64,000 bases of DNA from assembly GCA_965644295.1 (NCBI GenBank), contig CBFFRP010000426.1:310001-374000 (forward strand). Direction: 5' to 3'. This DNA comes from Paraphysomonas bandaiensis (lineage: Eukaryota > Chrysophyceae). Shown in pieces: positions 23,524-35,747 of the stretch (within the stretch, counting starts at the first letter, position 1; every line of letters begins with the position of its first letter). The notes below the pieces were generated by a model, which saw only the letters and a program-made list of their open reading frames with translations, ran no database searches and was not told the DNA's origin. A program made the position numbers and the translations under genes.

Positions 23524-24885
23524 TCATGAAAGTTCTTCTTCATCGAAACTCTCTATACACGTATCTATAGAACTAACACTTTCACTCGTAGTTTCACCAC
23601 GATCACTCTGCTGTACAGCGGAATATTTGATGCTCAAAAGAGGTGACATTTCAAAAGCATCATTGTGCTTCACTAGCGACGATTCACTGCATGTAGCAGA
23701 GGTACTACTTGGTGGATTCAGTGCTACCAAAAGAACACCAGTCGCAACAAGACATGCCCCGGAAATCGAAAACCAATTGGCCACATCACTCGTGAAGAGA
23801 ACCTGCCAGAGAAACCCGAAAGGAACATCCGACATGCGCATCAGCGTCGCAGAGGCACTTTTCCCCCGCTGTAGACCTAAGAGATGCCACTCGTTACATC
23901 GTTGATAATATGATATATAGACGATTCACTAGACCACCACATTGCGTGAACTGTATACACATGTATGGTACTCTGAATATTGTTACAACTCACCAATAGT
24001 CAGTGCAAACTGACTTAAAGATCCCACCACAGCACCAGCAGCTACCAATCCCCACTCCCATGGCTGTAGATCAAATCTTACTGCCTGACCCACCATATAC
24101 GCAGAGGGTAAGGCGAGCACCATTTGACCCAATGACTGAGAAAACGAAACATTCGCCCACGGCATCTTTGCACTTGTACCTAGGATACGAAGAGTTGTGT
24201 ACGCTCCACCGGCAGATGCTGCGGAAATAATGCCACATAATAGCCCCATATGCACATTATTAGCGCCTGTGTCATGTGTAGAAACATTAATTCCAATCAT
24301 ATTAAATACTGCTGGCGGACGAACGATAAATATTATCCCTGATAGAGATAGTACTGTGGCCACCATTTCAACATGTCGCCATGGCTCGGAGATAAATATA
24401 TAGCTAAAGAAAGCCGCAAACAGCGGGCTTTGCATGACCAAAACAGTAGCATCCGCAATTGGAAGATACTCTGCATATAATATGTAAATAAAATGTGACA
24501 CTTAAACTCTTTAACATACCGACTGTAAGGAGTCCTCCTCCTATTGATAGAAAACCCAGAAATGATCGAAGAAAAAGAAAAAACTTGATTTTAGCACTAT
24601 CTCCAAATAGTTCAGTTTTATTGTCAGTAGATATGTTTTTGAGTATAAAAATTGATGACAAAGCCAGTTGCATACATCCTCTAAAGAATATTTGTTCGAA
24701 AGACACACGAAATCCTACATAACAAACATATCTGTTTAGATGAAATGAATTCACTATTAGAATATATGTATATACATACCATTTTCTTCTAATATTTTTA
24801 TAAATAAAGTTTGTATAGAAAATCCAAAACCACTTAAGAATACTAAAACTAGTGGATATAAATATGTTGTGTTTAGAGTGACCAT
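23524..24885 (-). CDS. Drug/metabolite transporter superfamily (EamA-type) membrane protein
   Basis: Four exons: 24885-24780, 24714-24520, 24470-23994 and 23876-23524, in frame, 376 aa. About ten hydrophobic segments are arranged as two EamA-like halves. The first starts at LVLVFLSGFGFSIQTLF; a repeat boundary lies around YLPIADATVLVMQSPLFAAFFSY, a hallmark of EamA/SLC35G-type carriers. The second half ends FGFLWQVLFTSDVANWFSISGACLVATGVLLVAL, followed by a hydrophilic acidic tail of about 60 residues. The substrate cannot be read from the sequence. Related eukaryotic proteins (SLC35G, plant WAT1-like) move small metabolites across plasma or endomembranes. It is convergent with LeuRS, 197 bp apart. 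Confidence 0.85.
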
Positions 24886-24939
24886 GTATTCACACTGTCA
24901 CGTCTATAGATTGATAAGGATATATATGTTTACTAGAGA

Positions 24940-25332
24940 ATCTATCTATCTATCTATCTATGTATGTGTGTTTAATAAGGTGGATATTGAATTGTGGGTT
25001 GTGTCCATATGCATGTAGAGATGCAGCAGTGTGCAGTGAGAGCAGGCAGTGCGTGTATTCCACTCGACCGCTTGCAGTGTTCCCTGGAGAATAACAACCA
25101 ATTACATTCCTGTATTTCTCCTGTATTACACAGTGTAGGAAGGGATCAAGGTAACGTACTGCTGTATGTATGTATGTATGTATGTATGTATGTATGTATG
25201 TATGTATGTATGTATGTATGTATGTATGTATGTATGTATGTATGTATGTATGTATGTATGTATGTATGTATGTATGCATGTATGTATGTATGTATGTATG
25301 TACGTATGTATGCATGTATGTATGTATGTATA
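24940..25332. repeat. (TCTA)n and long (TGTA)n microsatellites
   Basis: A short TCTA tract at about 24942-24960 and a near-perfect (TGTA)n array of about 165 bp at 25163-25330, with rare TGCA/TACG variants. They lie in the divergent region between the EamA-type transporter and the SCCPDH-like gene. Confidence 0.95.
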
Positions 25333-25428
25333 TGCAGGTACTGAAGGTGGGTATGGTCTAGTTGGATATTTTGCTTGTTAGTTTATCGCATTCCGCATAT
25401 CGCATATAGATAGCAGAAACCCAAAACA

Positions 25429-26688
25429 ATGAAACTCTCATCTCTTCCTCTCCGCTCTATCAACTACACCCTCTCACCTCGTTTCTTCTCCTCTCACATA
25501 CCTTCTCAATCCCTCAAAGATCTAGATATAGTTATATATGGAGCTACAGGCTTTACAGGTCGACTTGTATCTGATTATATGAATACACGTTATGGAGTTA
25601 ATAAAGATATTAAATGGGCAATGGCAGGAAGAAATAAAATGAAACTACAGGAAGTACGTGATGAGTTGTCCATATCACCTGATGTACCGCTTATAGTAGC
25701 GGATGCATCCAATAAGGCATCATTAGATGATTTAGTTAATAGCACACGTGTTGTGCTGACTACAGTGGGTCCATATCAATTGTATGGAAATGAACTGGTT
25801 GCAGCATGTGCTTCGGCAGGTACGGATTATGTGGACCTATGTGGTGAACCCGCATGGATGCACGACATGATTAATGCCCATAGTACATCAGCTGAATCTA
25901 GTGGCGCGCGTATATTATTTTCTTGTGGATTTGACTCTATTCCCTTTGACATGGGAGTGTATTACTTGCAACAAGTTGCTCGCCGTCGCTTCGGTCGCCC
26001 AGTTTCTCGTGTGCGAGGCAGGGTGCGCGGTATGCAGGGCGGATGGTCTGGGGGCACACTGGCCAGCTTTCAAGCCACTATGGCTGCAGCAGAGGCGGAT
26101 AAATCTCTGCTAGATATTTTGCGTAGTCCTTTTGCTTTGACTCCTGGATTTGAAGGTCCCAAACAACCTTCTGGTGGCAAACCCCTTTTCGACGAGGTGT
26201 CCAGTAGCTGGGTAGCCCCATTCATGATGGCTCCTATCAATACGAAAAATATCCATAGGTCGAACTTTCTTCTCGGCCATGAGTACGGAGAAAATTTTGT
26301 GTATGATGAAATGATTTTAACGGGGTCAGGGGAGAAGGGGGAAAAGAGAGCTCGAGCTATCGCCACAAGCACTGCAATGCAGGACGACAAGACACCACCT
26401 GGAGAGGGGCCGAGCAAAGAGGAGAGGGATAACGGCTTCTACGATGTCCTGTTTGTGGGAACATCGGATGATGACTCAAACCAGATAGTACGAGTGAGTG
26501 TACACGGTGATATGGATCCTGGTTATGGTTCTACTTCGAAGATGATTGCTGAGACGGCGGTGTGTCTGGTCAAACATCCCGGGCGAACTCTTGGCGGAAT
26601 ATGGACATGCGCGCCAGCCTTAGGAATACAACTTATTGATCGGCTTCAAAATAATGCTGGAATTAGTTTTATTGATGAGACGGATTGA
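25429..26688 (+). CDS. SCCPDH: Saccharopine dehydrogenase-like oxidoreductase
   Basis: A single-exon 419-aa frame. After an N-terminal Ser/Pro/Arg-rich stretch of about 30 residues (a possible targeting signal) comes a Rossmann nucleotide-binding site, DIVIYGATGFTGRLVSDYM, with the GATGFTG loop typical of the SCCPDH and trans-acting enoyl reductase family. Other family segments are KWAMAGRNKMKLQEV, VVLTTVGPYQLYGNELVAAC, GTDYVDLCGEPAWM and ILFSCGFDSIPFDMGVYYL. The C-terminus has the GYGSTSKMIAETAVCL segment. The length equals that of human SCCPDH (429). These proteins associate with lipid droplets or mitochondria; the reaction is not established for most eukaryotic members. A Lys/Arg/Glu-rich insert lies at residues 300-330. 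Confidence 0.92.
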   Translation: MKLSSLPLRSINYTLSPRFFSSHIPSQSLKDLDIVIYGATGFTGRLVSDYMNTRYGVNKDIKWAMAGRNKMKLQEVRDELSISPDVPLIVADASNKASLDDLVNSTRVVLTTVGPYQLYGNELVAACASAGTDYVDLCGEPAWMHDMINAHSTSAESSGARILFSCGFDSIPFDMGVYYLQQVARRRFGRPVSRVRGRVRGMQGGWSGGTLASFQATMAAAEADKSLLDILRSPFALTPGFEGPKQPSGGKPLFDEVSSSWVAPFMMAPINTKNIHRSNFLLGHEYGENFVYDEMILTGSGEKGEKRARAIATSTAMQDDKTPPGEGPSKEERDNGFYDVLFVGTSDDDSNQIVRVSVHGDMDPGYGSTSKMIAETAVCLVKHPGRTLGGIWTCAPALGIQLIDRLQNNAGISFIDETD

Positions 26689-26996
26689 TAGTACGAGCCA
26701 GAACTATTGCTAGGTAGCTTGCCAACTCCGAAGAAAGCAGATTGAAAGAAAATATAGAGGTTGCGATTGTATTGTTGCTTGTCAGCTAGTTATAGAGGAC
26801 AGTTAAATATATTCGAAAGCACAAAGCTGATATGAACAAACTATAGTTGTGGTATCTATCGAACTCAATGGTGTGACTTGTGATTGTGGCAAATTTCAAA
26901 TATAATAATAGTAATACCATAGTAGCTAGTATACTGTTCAGATACCACAAGCGCAAACTTTATACGCTATGTATCAGGATTGCGTAGCATACACTA

Positions 26997-27420
26997 GGAG
27001 TGAATGTATTACTATTAGCAATATAGATGTTTAAGAGTCAGAACTAATTTAGCATTGCATTTTAATTAACTAGTGCTTAACTCAGATATCCTACTATTTA
27101 ACTCTACGAAAGCTGCTTGTGAGTCACCGCAAGCACAAAGGTGCAACAACTTTCACTCAAAGCAAACGCAGTGAGCAAACAGAGTGTTGATATACCTGAC
27201 ATCTGCTGATTTCAGGATTTTTGAGTCCGTAAGAAGGTGAACAGCCCGGATGCTTTACTTCAGCAGACAGCTCAATCCCCCTGATGGCCTTGAGGTGGGC
27301 CCATTCCGTGATGCCTGATTATTCGTCAGGGCCCAAAGACGTCTACACAAATGACATTCACTCGTGTCCCTTGTACCGCACAAGCATTTGGCTATGAATG
27401 GACAGAAAATTATCTGAGAA
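26997..27420. mobile_element. Inverted-repeat element fragment (left half plus core)
   Basis: This copy begins GAGTGAATGTATTACTATTAGC and follows the 3381-4028 reference through CACCGCAAGCAC and the TTCAGCAGACAG core to the CAAGCATTTGGCTATGA segment. The right inverted repeat is missing. An extra block shared with other copies (GTTGATATACCTGACATCTG) lies at about 27187-27207 and is absent from the reference, so the family has internal length variants. Confidence 0.75.
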
Positions 27421-28324
27421 CTATATTTTTAATTTCATGTTTCGTATATCAAAATAATTGGTAGGTACCGTGCAGTGATTAATTTGACACGCGTTTAGAA
27501 GATGACACTTCACAGAAGAAGTATAGAGCTAATGCGTCATGGTTCGATGATAACCACTGGCTTTAGGACCAAGGAGGTTCAGCCATCAGACCGGATCTAT
27601 CTGCTGATGTACAAGTACGAAGACAGGCAAGCGGATAGTCGAGAGGAAGCGCAAGAGCACAGAGGAAGCTAATAATTGGAGTAGCATAGAATTCTCTGGG
27701 GATATAAGTCATTTCATATGCTTAAGAATACAGCTAAATAGCATAAGGACAACAAATTAGACCTATAATGTCATTCCATTGTTCACAGGCCTCTATAAAA
27801 CTGCTTCTCTGGTACTATGATCAACAATACGAATGCGCTTCCAATAAACGAATTCGTTGCCCTTATGTCATTTAACTGTTTTCTTGAGCATATGAAATGA
27901 TTTGTATCCGCAGAGTATTCTATGTCGCTCCAGCATATTACGAAATGGTGCCGCTGCGTACAAAACTCATCACTAACGTAATTTTCATCATTCTGATAGC
28001 AGCCACTGATAAAATAACGTATCATCTTGAATCGTCATGACACTTCAGTTTTACAGTTGTATAGCTATATAGTATTTGACTACACGTAACACCTTTTTCA
28101 CATAGTATTTAACGTATACTAGAGTTCTATCTTAGAGAAACATAGTATTTCAACATATACATACCCAGTATTTAATAATGACTCTGTATTCGTTTCAAGA
28201 GCTTGTGATACACCTTGTATGCGTGTGCTATATACAAAACACGAAAGCAAACTCGATAATACTTTATTTCAATATTAACAACTCCACTTACTGAATTTAT
28301 CATGCTATGACTAAACTAACTAAT
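27421..28324. other. Intergenic, nothing recognised
   Basis: AT-rich spacer downstream of TAF2 (-). The 80-codon minus frame at 27783-28025 shows no domain or codon signal and was not called. Confidence 0.4.
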
Positions 28325-31300
28325 TCACATGATAAATTTTACAACTCGTGGCCGCTTCGTAGCATGATGTCCAACTTCTCCGGTTCGTTCCCGCTTTGTC
28401 CCCATCTCGTTGAACGTCGACGTCCCATCGATAGACGCCCGTCTTGAGAGACGGAGTACACCGGCACTTATACCGTTTCCTGCATCATCTTCTTTAACAG
28501 ATGTATTCGGTTTATTGGAATTTAGCAGTTGTCGGCCATATCTTCCTACCCGAAAAGCCTTCCAAATAGTGACAAAATATTCTGGACAATGAGAATAAAC
28601 CCCACTCACCTCCTCCAAGCTACAGCACGACTCAACTGGATCCCTGACAGCGGCTCCTGATGGAAGCATTGCAATTAAAGTCGTGAATTTGTCTCGAAAC
28701 GACAGGTCCGGCATTGTGGAAGAATCATTACTATTTTTGGAAGAGTCCGTCGCGGGAGCCACCGCAAGACACTTTGGTACTCGCTGTACACCATGGCGAC
28801 GCGAATAAAACGTGTAAAGCCAGCACGACAGCAATGTTGACCGTACCATCTGAATTTTAGACTTTACCACGAATGGCATTAAATAAAAATCTCACACCTG
28901 GTCGTGTACAACAGATGGGTCGCATGTAATAAAGGTCCACCACTTTTCAATGATCTGCCTAGCACTAGGAGGAGCTTTCAGGAATGCATTCCGGACGTTT
29001 GCACTGTATCGTTTCCGGCACAGATCGTGCGTGCTTATGACAACTAAACCTGAGGGGTCAGACCAATTCAATGTGTTCAACGGTTCGTAGAGACTGACTA
29101 TACTATGTGGGATAAAACCAGCTCGGTCCTGTATATCTTTATTTTTTGCATCAAGATTACATCAACTCACCTGAAGGGCAAATAGGAGGCTCAGAGCGGC
29201 GCTTCTACGCACATATCTGGAAGGGTCCCTCGACACAACAGATAATACCAATGATAAGCTCTCAGATACTATCATGGTGGTGTTGTTTGCAATTCGTGAA
29301 GGGTTGGGCATTTCTCCCTGAGATGTCTGGTTGGCTGGAGTTTGCGTCAATGTTCTAGCATTGTACTTTGCGAAAGCCAAGCGGAGACAGCAATCGAGTG
29401 CACTCGCTCTAATGAGTGGGGTGGTGTGGGGACTTACTCGGGTAGTAGCAGCCCCGTAGGTCACATAAAACTTGTAATTAAACATACATGCTGAGTCGCT
29501 GTCACTCTTTTGACCTACGTTAGAAGTGTCCAACTGAATTTCAGCATTACATATACACTGTAGTGCCATGGCAGTCACAATCCCTCCCCCAGATGGAGGT
29601 GTAGGAGCATCATCGTGTGAACGTGATCTGTCTCCAGACAACTGCGTATAAATACCCTTGGCACGATCTGTGTTGTCATCATACAGGCACACAGACATGA
29701 TGCGCTCTCTGTGCAGGAAGTGCTGGGCGATTGCAATAATGCGTCGGAGAGTGGCAGCAGCCCCAGGCGAGGAGGGGCGCACTGAGACTTTTGACAAACA
29801 AAGCAGAAGCGTCGCGGAGTAGTGGCTATCGTCGTAACTCCTGGCTCCAGATCCAGAACTTGTTTCTCCATTACCATCGTCTGAGGAAGAGTGTGGACTA
29901 TTATCATTGTTCTCAGCAAAATTGAGAAGCTCAGTGACTACCTCTCCAGGAGTCTCTCCGTTTCGATCTTTTATAGTGGAAAGCGCAACAAGTAGAGCAG
30001 ACCTCAACTGTGTCTTTGTATGGTCAGCGAGATCATTCGGGAGTGGTATCAAGACTTTTTCTGTACGGGGAGGGGCTGTAGAATCAGCAGGTGTCGGCAC
30101 AGTAATCTCAACCAGCTCTGTGAACATGCCCCGCAATGCCCCCAAAAGCAACTCCATCCCAGCCCATTCATATTCTTCTCCAATACGACCTCTGGTAACG
30201 CTAGATCCAGAAGATTCAGTTGTACTGCCATTACTCGGTGGAGCACTTGGGGCATGGTTGCACTGCCACTGAGCCAACGCGTATGCAGCCTCAGTCCGCA
30301 CACAAAGTGAATGTGTTACATTCATTTCATTCCACCCATTTAGAAGCACATCCTTCATGGCACGCAGGCGTAGTAGTTGTGCAGGTATTGCCTGATGAGT
30401 TAGATGTGCTTTGGATAGGGCCTTGAGGGCCTGAATTTGTCCCACAACATCCATGTCCATATATAGTTGTTCTATCAATAGGCAATCAGGGGCAGACAAG
30501 TGAATCTGCGGGAACGTTATATCTCTGGAAAAAGCATGCGTATACTCATTATTCACCTCTCTTATCCAACACACGTCAGGATCAACAGCCACAAATTGCA
30601 CGGATTGCGCGATAGGACCACCAAGTCCCGATCTCAGTGCAGCTATGGCTTGGGCCTGAACTCGCCCACCTTGAATATCCGCTGGAGTGCACATATACTT
30701 CCCTCCCAGTTTGGTGCTATCAGAAGTCTCATCTTCCAGAGATATCGCATCAAACACAGTCGCCGGTGTAGAACTACCCTCATCTGCAGTGGACCGACGC
30801 CTTCCTCCCTGTCGACGAGGTTTGCTATGCAGATTTAGCGAGAAGAGTTGTGCATGGCCATCAACACGACGAGAGTACTGCCACACCTGTGCAAAAATTA
30901 CTCCATACACATTCACTAATCGACTATACCTCTTGTTCCACAACATTGATGGGAATTTTTTCTTTGTATGCAAACCGCAAAGAATCCACCTCTCCCGACC
31001 GAAATCCAACCTGCGCTCAAGTCACATTGGGAACATTTGAAAAAGGAGATCCTAACCTGATGCAAGGCAATATCCACCTTCCGGTGCTTCGGATCAACTC
31101 CTACCCCAGCCCTCAGGAACATGCAGCCCGGGTGGTGCACGAATTGGTCGAGGAAGGCATCATTGAGGTCAGAACCAGCCCCACCACTCATTTCCCTGAC
31201 GTCCGATAAGAATGCGCCTGCATTGGACTTAGCTCCGCTATAATCTACACCCCACAGACTCTCCTCGAATGACACATTATCAGTCCCTGTTGATGAGCAT

Positions 31301-33438
31301 GATGATGCCCTTCTAATGAGTGGGGGGGGTGGAGGGAGGGAAAATGGGACAGCCAATTCGTCATTTGACGTGGTGGAGATTTCGGCACCTTGTTGTGCAG
31401 GGCTATGCCCGAAAGAATTCTTTTGAGTTGCTGAGGTCGCGGCCAACTCGGACGGATCTATCTTCCATGATGCAGAGAGGTCACTGTGCTCACAACCATC
31501 CCCTGTGCTGGATATGCTATCACTTCTATTTCTTCCCAGCAGCTGCGACGTGCTCGGCATTGCAGTCGCTTTGCTGGGATTATTCTGGCTGTCACCTGAC
31601 CATAAGGGAGAGGTCATATACGACACACCAACTACAGGGCTCGGGCTCTGCATAGGCGTCAATGGTGCATTAGACGGGGTACCAGGAACAGGAATGCCGA
31701 AATTTTGTGGAGTAGGAGGTGCCATCAAAGGGGGAGGCATTGGCCCCCCATCAACGGAACTGCTGTGTCCTGCCACATACCGATGTGGTGCTTTCGTCTT
31801 GACAATGTTTCGAATTGCCTTCAAAACAACATCTACATTGCCACCTATACGGTGACATATGATGTGGAATATAACCGTGGACTTATACTGCAAATATCTT
31901 GAATAAAACTCTCCAAGTCTATTGTAATCCTCAGGGAAGGGCGGGGACAGCGGAAATGCATTACTGGTTTTCTCGTAGTTAATAACATTAGTTAGATGTT
32001 TGTAAAATCTGTACCGAGCTTCATCCGCGCCAAAAACATAGCTCACATACTCATCAATCATAAAACCCACAGCACCATGTAGTATGAACTCGGATTTGTA
32101 GGAGTCCAAGTGCACAGATCCTTTGAACCAGGTGTATAAATATGCTTGCAATAGGTTGAGGTGCGATGGCATCTCCATATAGATACAGCTGTCGTTGTGC
32201 ATCCACCGGTAGCTCAGACACAAGAACCCATCGAAAGACATATAATTACAGTCCATGTCTGGAACAAACACAATGTAACACCGGGAATACCCGAACCGGC
32301 GGGAGATAGCCTTATGCAAGTGTCTAACGGCTGCGTCAAACCCAAAAAACGTGTGTTGGATTTTAGATACAAGGCCAGAAACACTCTTTTCAATATTGCT
32401 TGTTCTATCACTAGCAGAGGTGTCCGACTTTTGAATGACGGCAGCCGCGAGCTCGTCAGTAACCCATATATGTCCTTGGGACAGGTATAATGGCACAGTA
32501 AAGGTTTCCTGGATAAGTCCAACAAAAGCACCAATAGCGTACACAGGCACTCGGTGGGGAGTTATGAATCGATACGTAGAAGTAGAAGATGATATCGCGA
32601 TGGCATCCATGTTGCTACTTGTTGACGAGGTTCCAGTCCCGGATTGTTTCACTGGATGTGAATGTGCAGTGGAAACGTGAATTCCTGAGCAAACTACTCT
32701 ATACCGTTCCAAGTGATCGGAGTCGCTACACGCACTATAGGTGGGTACCGTCAGAGATATGTCAAATATTGCTTGCTGAGATGGGTCATCTAGACATGGT
32801 AGCCACGTTCTTATCCCGTCGACGTCGCATAGAGGGAAATCACTGCTATGGTTGGTTACGCAGTTCGTCACCACTGGTACCTTATCACCGTCAGATTTAC
32901 TGGCCTGTTTAAAAGAAAAAGACCACCCCCCCCAGTCCTTCAAATTCATATTCAAGTGGTATCGTATAGTAACTACCATTAAAACACTTCTACTATCAGG
33001 ATTCTCTTGCATATCGTGTTGGATCTTAGCAAGGTGTTCAAACCGAGATGTGACCTCTTTCGGAGTCCTTCGAGGGAGGGGATCAAGAGACGTCGTAGAT
33101 GTATATATATCATCAGGAAGTTCAATTTGAAGTTCTCCATCTCGATTAATTTCTAATGCAGCTCTATAATTAATATCTAGTTGTTCTCCATTATATGTGG
33201 GGGCAGTTGATCCATATGTAAGTGTCTTAAGGGGATCATTATGAGTGAAATTACATTCTTCCCCATTAACTGTAATGTGATCTATAATACATTGACGACA
33301 ATGAAGATTTATATATGGACCTAATGTATCTCTATCACTGTGTATTATCCATAAACGTGTAGTGCCGCGTAATGTTTGTCTATCAAAGTTAAGAGACACT
33401 TCAGCGTTTTGATAGATAAGATATAAATGATTTGACAT
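28325..33438 (-). CDS. TAF2: TAF2, TFIID subunit (M1-aminopeptidase-like)
   Basis: Five exons: 33438-31057, 31010-30930, 30886-29171, 29128-28898 and 28861-28325, in frame, 1648 aa. The first about 480 residues have the M1-aminopeptidase fold of TAF2: an N-terminal beta domain starting YQNAEVSLNFDRQTLRGTT, a VTNCVTNHSSDFPLCDVDGIRTWLPCLDD segment, and FVPDMDCNYMSFDGFLCLS with the following WFKGSVHLDSYKSEFILHGAVGFM helices. The zinc-binding HExxH motif of active peptidases is absent, as in all TAF2. A Ser/Pro-rich insert (residues about 530-740) precedes a VGFRSGEVD beta segment and HEAT-like helical repeats, including DPDVCWIREV. TAF2 helps TFIID bind core-promoter DNA. The protein is longer than human TAF2 (1199), mainly through the low-complexity inserts. 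Confidence 0.9.
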
Positions 33439-33563
33439 GAATGAATTCGTGTCACCTTAATTGAAGTGATTGCATGGTGTTTGTGGTGTTGTTATCCATG
33501 CAGATGAGACCACACTGTCAGAATAGTCATAAGGGAGCCAGATACATACATACACTGCACTGC

Positions 33564-33595
<32 letters not shown>

Positions 33596-33921
33596 TGTAT
33601 GTATGTATGTATGTATGTATGTATGTATGTATGTATGTATGTATGTATGTATGTATGTATGTATGTATGTATGTATGTATGTATGTATGTATGTATGTAT
33701 GTATGTATGTATGTTCTCTGTACATATGGTGAAGGACGTATTCTTAATATATACGGTACAGTATACAGTTATTCTCCATATCAGTCATAGTCCAGTTTAT
33801 TTGCTATAACATCTATATATACATGTATATATATATAACATGCTCCTAAGTCCCAATAACTCTACTATGACTGTATGTAACATACAATGAATTAACCAGT
33901 GTATCCTATAGTACATCTACA
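33439..33921. repeat. Divergent intergenic region with (TGTA)n array
   Basis: A near-perfect TGTA tract of about 148 bp (33567-33714) lies between TAF2 (-) and the SNARE gene (+). This is the third divergent promoter region in the window with such a tract. Confidence 0.93.
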
Positions 33922-35022
33922 ATGCATAAACTAAAAGAGGATAAAGAAAGATCACTACAGTGTGATATACAACAAGGACAAGCATCAGCTGAAGATTCTT
34001 TAAATATTGGAAGAGGAATACTCGGTACATTATCAGAACAAAATGGTAAGACTTGTTTTATTATGATCATTTGATGAGTATATTAACTGCTATTCATAAT
34101 AACAGAGAAACAACTTGCAAGTGCTGATAATGTAGAGACAACTGAATATGTATTACAACGAAGTATGCGTGTACTTAGAGGAATGACATGGAGTGGAATG
34201 TTTTATAATATGGTGACAAAGGAATCGGAACCTACTAAAACGATTTCCCACACACATAGGCAGCATCCTAATATTACAGACACAGTAGATGTCCGTGAGC
34301 ATTACCAGAACCGCAGGGAACTATTGGATGGTACTGGAAACACCTCACGAACATGTGATGAAGAAATGGAACGCTTAGCGGGAAGTGTACAGAAACTTGA
34401 GGATGTTAGCTTAACGATAAACAGATCCCTTCAGGCTCAGGCCCAGCTTGCTGACGATCTCACCGAAAAAACTGAAGACGTTAACAATGCAATGCTCGCC
34501 ACCCTTTTACGCACCGCTCAGCTTACCCAACGAGCGAAAAAGACTTCTGAAGTTGAAATTGGCATATTTTATTTTCAGCAGATGGGATCTAATCAGTATT
34601 TGTGCGTCAATGGTACTCAGGTTGTGCTCTGCGACAGATTTGATAGGTCGGCTATATTTCGTGTCTTTTCAAAGGAAAGTCACCTGATGGGACTTCAAAA
34701 CATGAAGACGTTTAAGTTTCTGGGTATTAATATGTGGGGCTCAGTCACTGCATCTAGTGCAGTGTTTGGTACCTATGAAGAAACTTTTATCGACTTAGAT
34801 GGATTCAGGCGCACTCCAGGTATATTCTTCCTCGCGCCTAACTGGGGTGGTGGTGGCTGGTTACAGCAGCCATTGGCAACTGAAAGTAGTAACCAAAAAG
34901 ACACCTTGCCGATATGCACTTCAGTTACAAAGGGTATTTCAGACTGCACTTCAAGACTACAGCTTGTAGCGAAACCGATGTTGGATGAAGATTTTGATCG
35001 ACTCTGTCGACTGAATAGTTAG
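33922..35022 (+). CDS. SNAP25/29-like Qb+Qc SNARE fused to a beta-trefoil-like domain
   Basis: Two exons, 33922-34045 and 34106-35022, in frame, 346 aa. Residues about 18-65 are a first heptad-repeat SNARE motif (AEDSLNIGRGILGTLSEQNE), with Gln at the expected zero layer. Residues about 150-205 form a second (LEDVSLTINRSLQAQAQLAD), also with Gln. Between them is a linker of about 80 residues. This Qb-linker-Qc plan is that of SNAP25/SNAP29 membrane-fusion proteins. There is no transmembrane segment and no palmitoylation Cys cluster in the linker. After residue 210, instead of ending, the protein continues for about 135 residues as a beta-rich domain (YFQQMGSNQYLCVNG, FRVFSKESHLMGLQNMKTFKFLG), resembling fascin/FGF-like beta-trefoil repeats. 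The fusion is unusual and could add lipid, sugar or actin binding. Confidence 0.75.
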
Positions 35023-35747
35023 TGGTTATTGTAATAGTGCCGTATATCTTCATTTACATTATAAACAAACGAATTTGTACACATAAAGTCATAGTAGTGA
35101 TGTATATATAAGTTTCCTTGTGTCAAAGCTGTGAAATAATTCATTGAATTATATGACTTACGCGTTCGCCACAAATTGTCAACATATCAAGGATTTTGGT
35201 TGAATTAATGGCCATGATCAATGATTATTATTGTGCAGCGAGTTGGCAGTTGTTGTGATTGCACCGTATTTTGTATAAATAATAAATTATTAGGCTACAA
35301 CGATGATATCTTTTCAAAGCTCTAGTATTCCAGGTTGCTCTATTATTTTCACTTTGTTTATATGCTACATGGTTTTGCGACTGAATATACTTGAGTCAGA
35401 AATGAGATTATGAAGTATGCAGGTGGTGTGGGTATTCGAATTTTAAAAATGTGATTCTCGCTTGTCATATTGGTGTGCTTTACATGGACATGAGCCACCT
35501 CAAGTAAGCTGCCAGTATGTCACTAGTTGACTAACATATACTGAAAAATAGTGTATTATATCGCACAAGTAGTTGCTGTACATCGCTATAAAATATTTCG
35601 CTATCAGTTCGCTAGCAATGTCATCCACGCAAGAAATCACAACAGCTGCAATATCAGCAAAATATCACGCAAAATTGCTGTTCCCACACGGAAACATACT
35701 TCGGGTCCATGCTCAACTTACTAATACCTTCGGCAAAAACCATGCTT
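35023..35747. other. Convergent intergenic region, nothing recognised
   Basis: AT-rich DNA between the 3' ends of the SNARE gene (+) and MRG15 (-). A 61-codon frame at 35573-35758 overlaps the MRG15 last exon antisense and was not called. Confidence 0.4.

Noticed and set aside
24950-25381. Open frames of repeated YVCM or HTYI on both strands at the (TGTA)n arrays (also near 8000 and 33500)
   Set aside because: A four-base repeat lacking stops in all frames gives such frames automatically. There is no codon signal or domain.
27783-28025. 80-codon minus frame as a gene
   Set aside because: No domain, no composition difference from flanks, no supporting splice structure.
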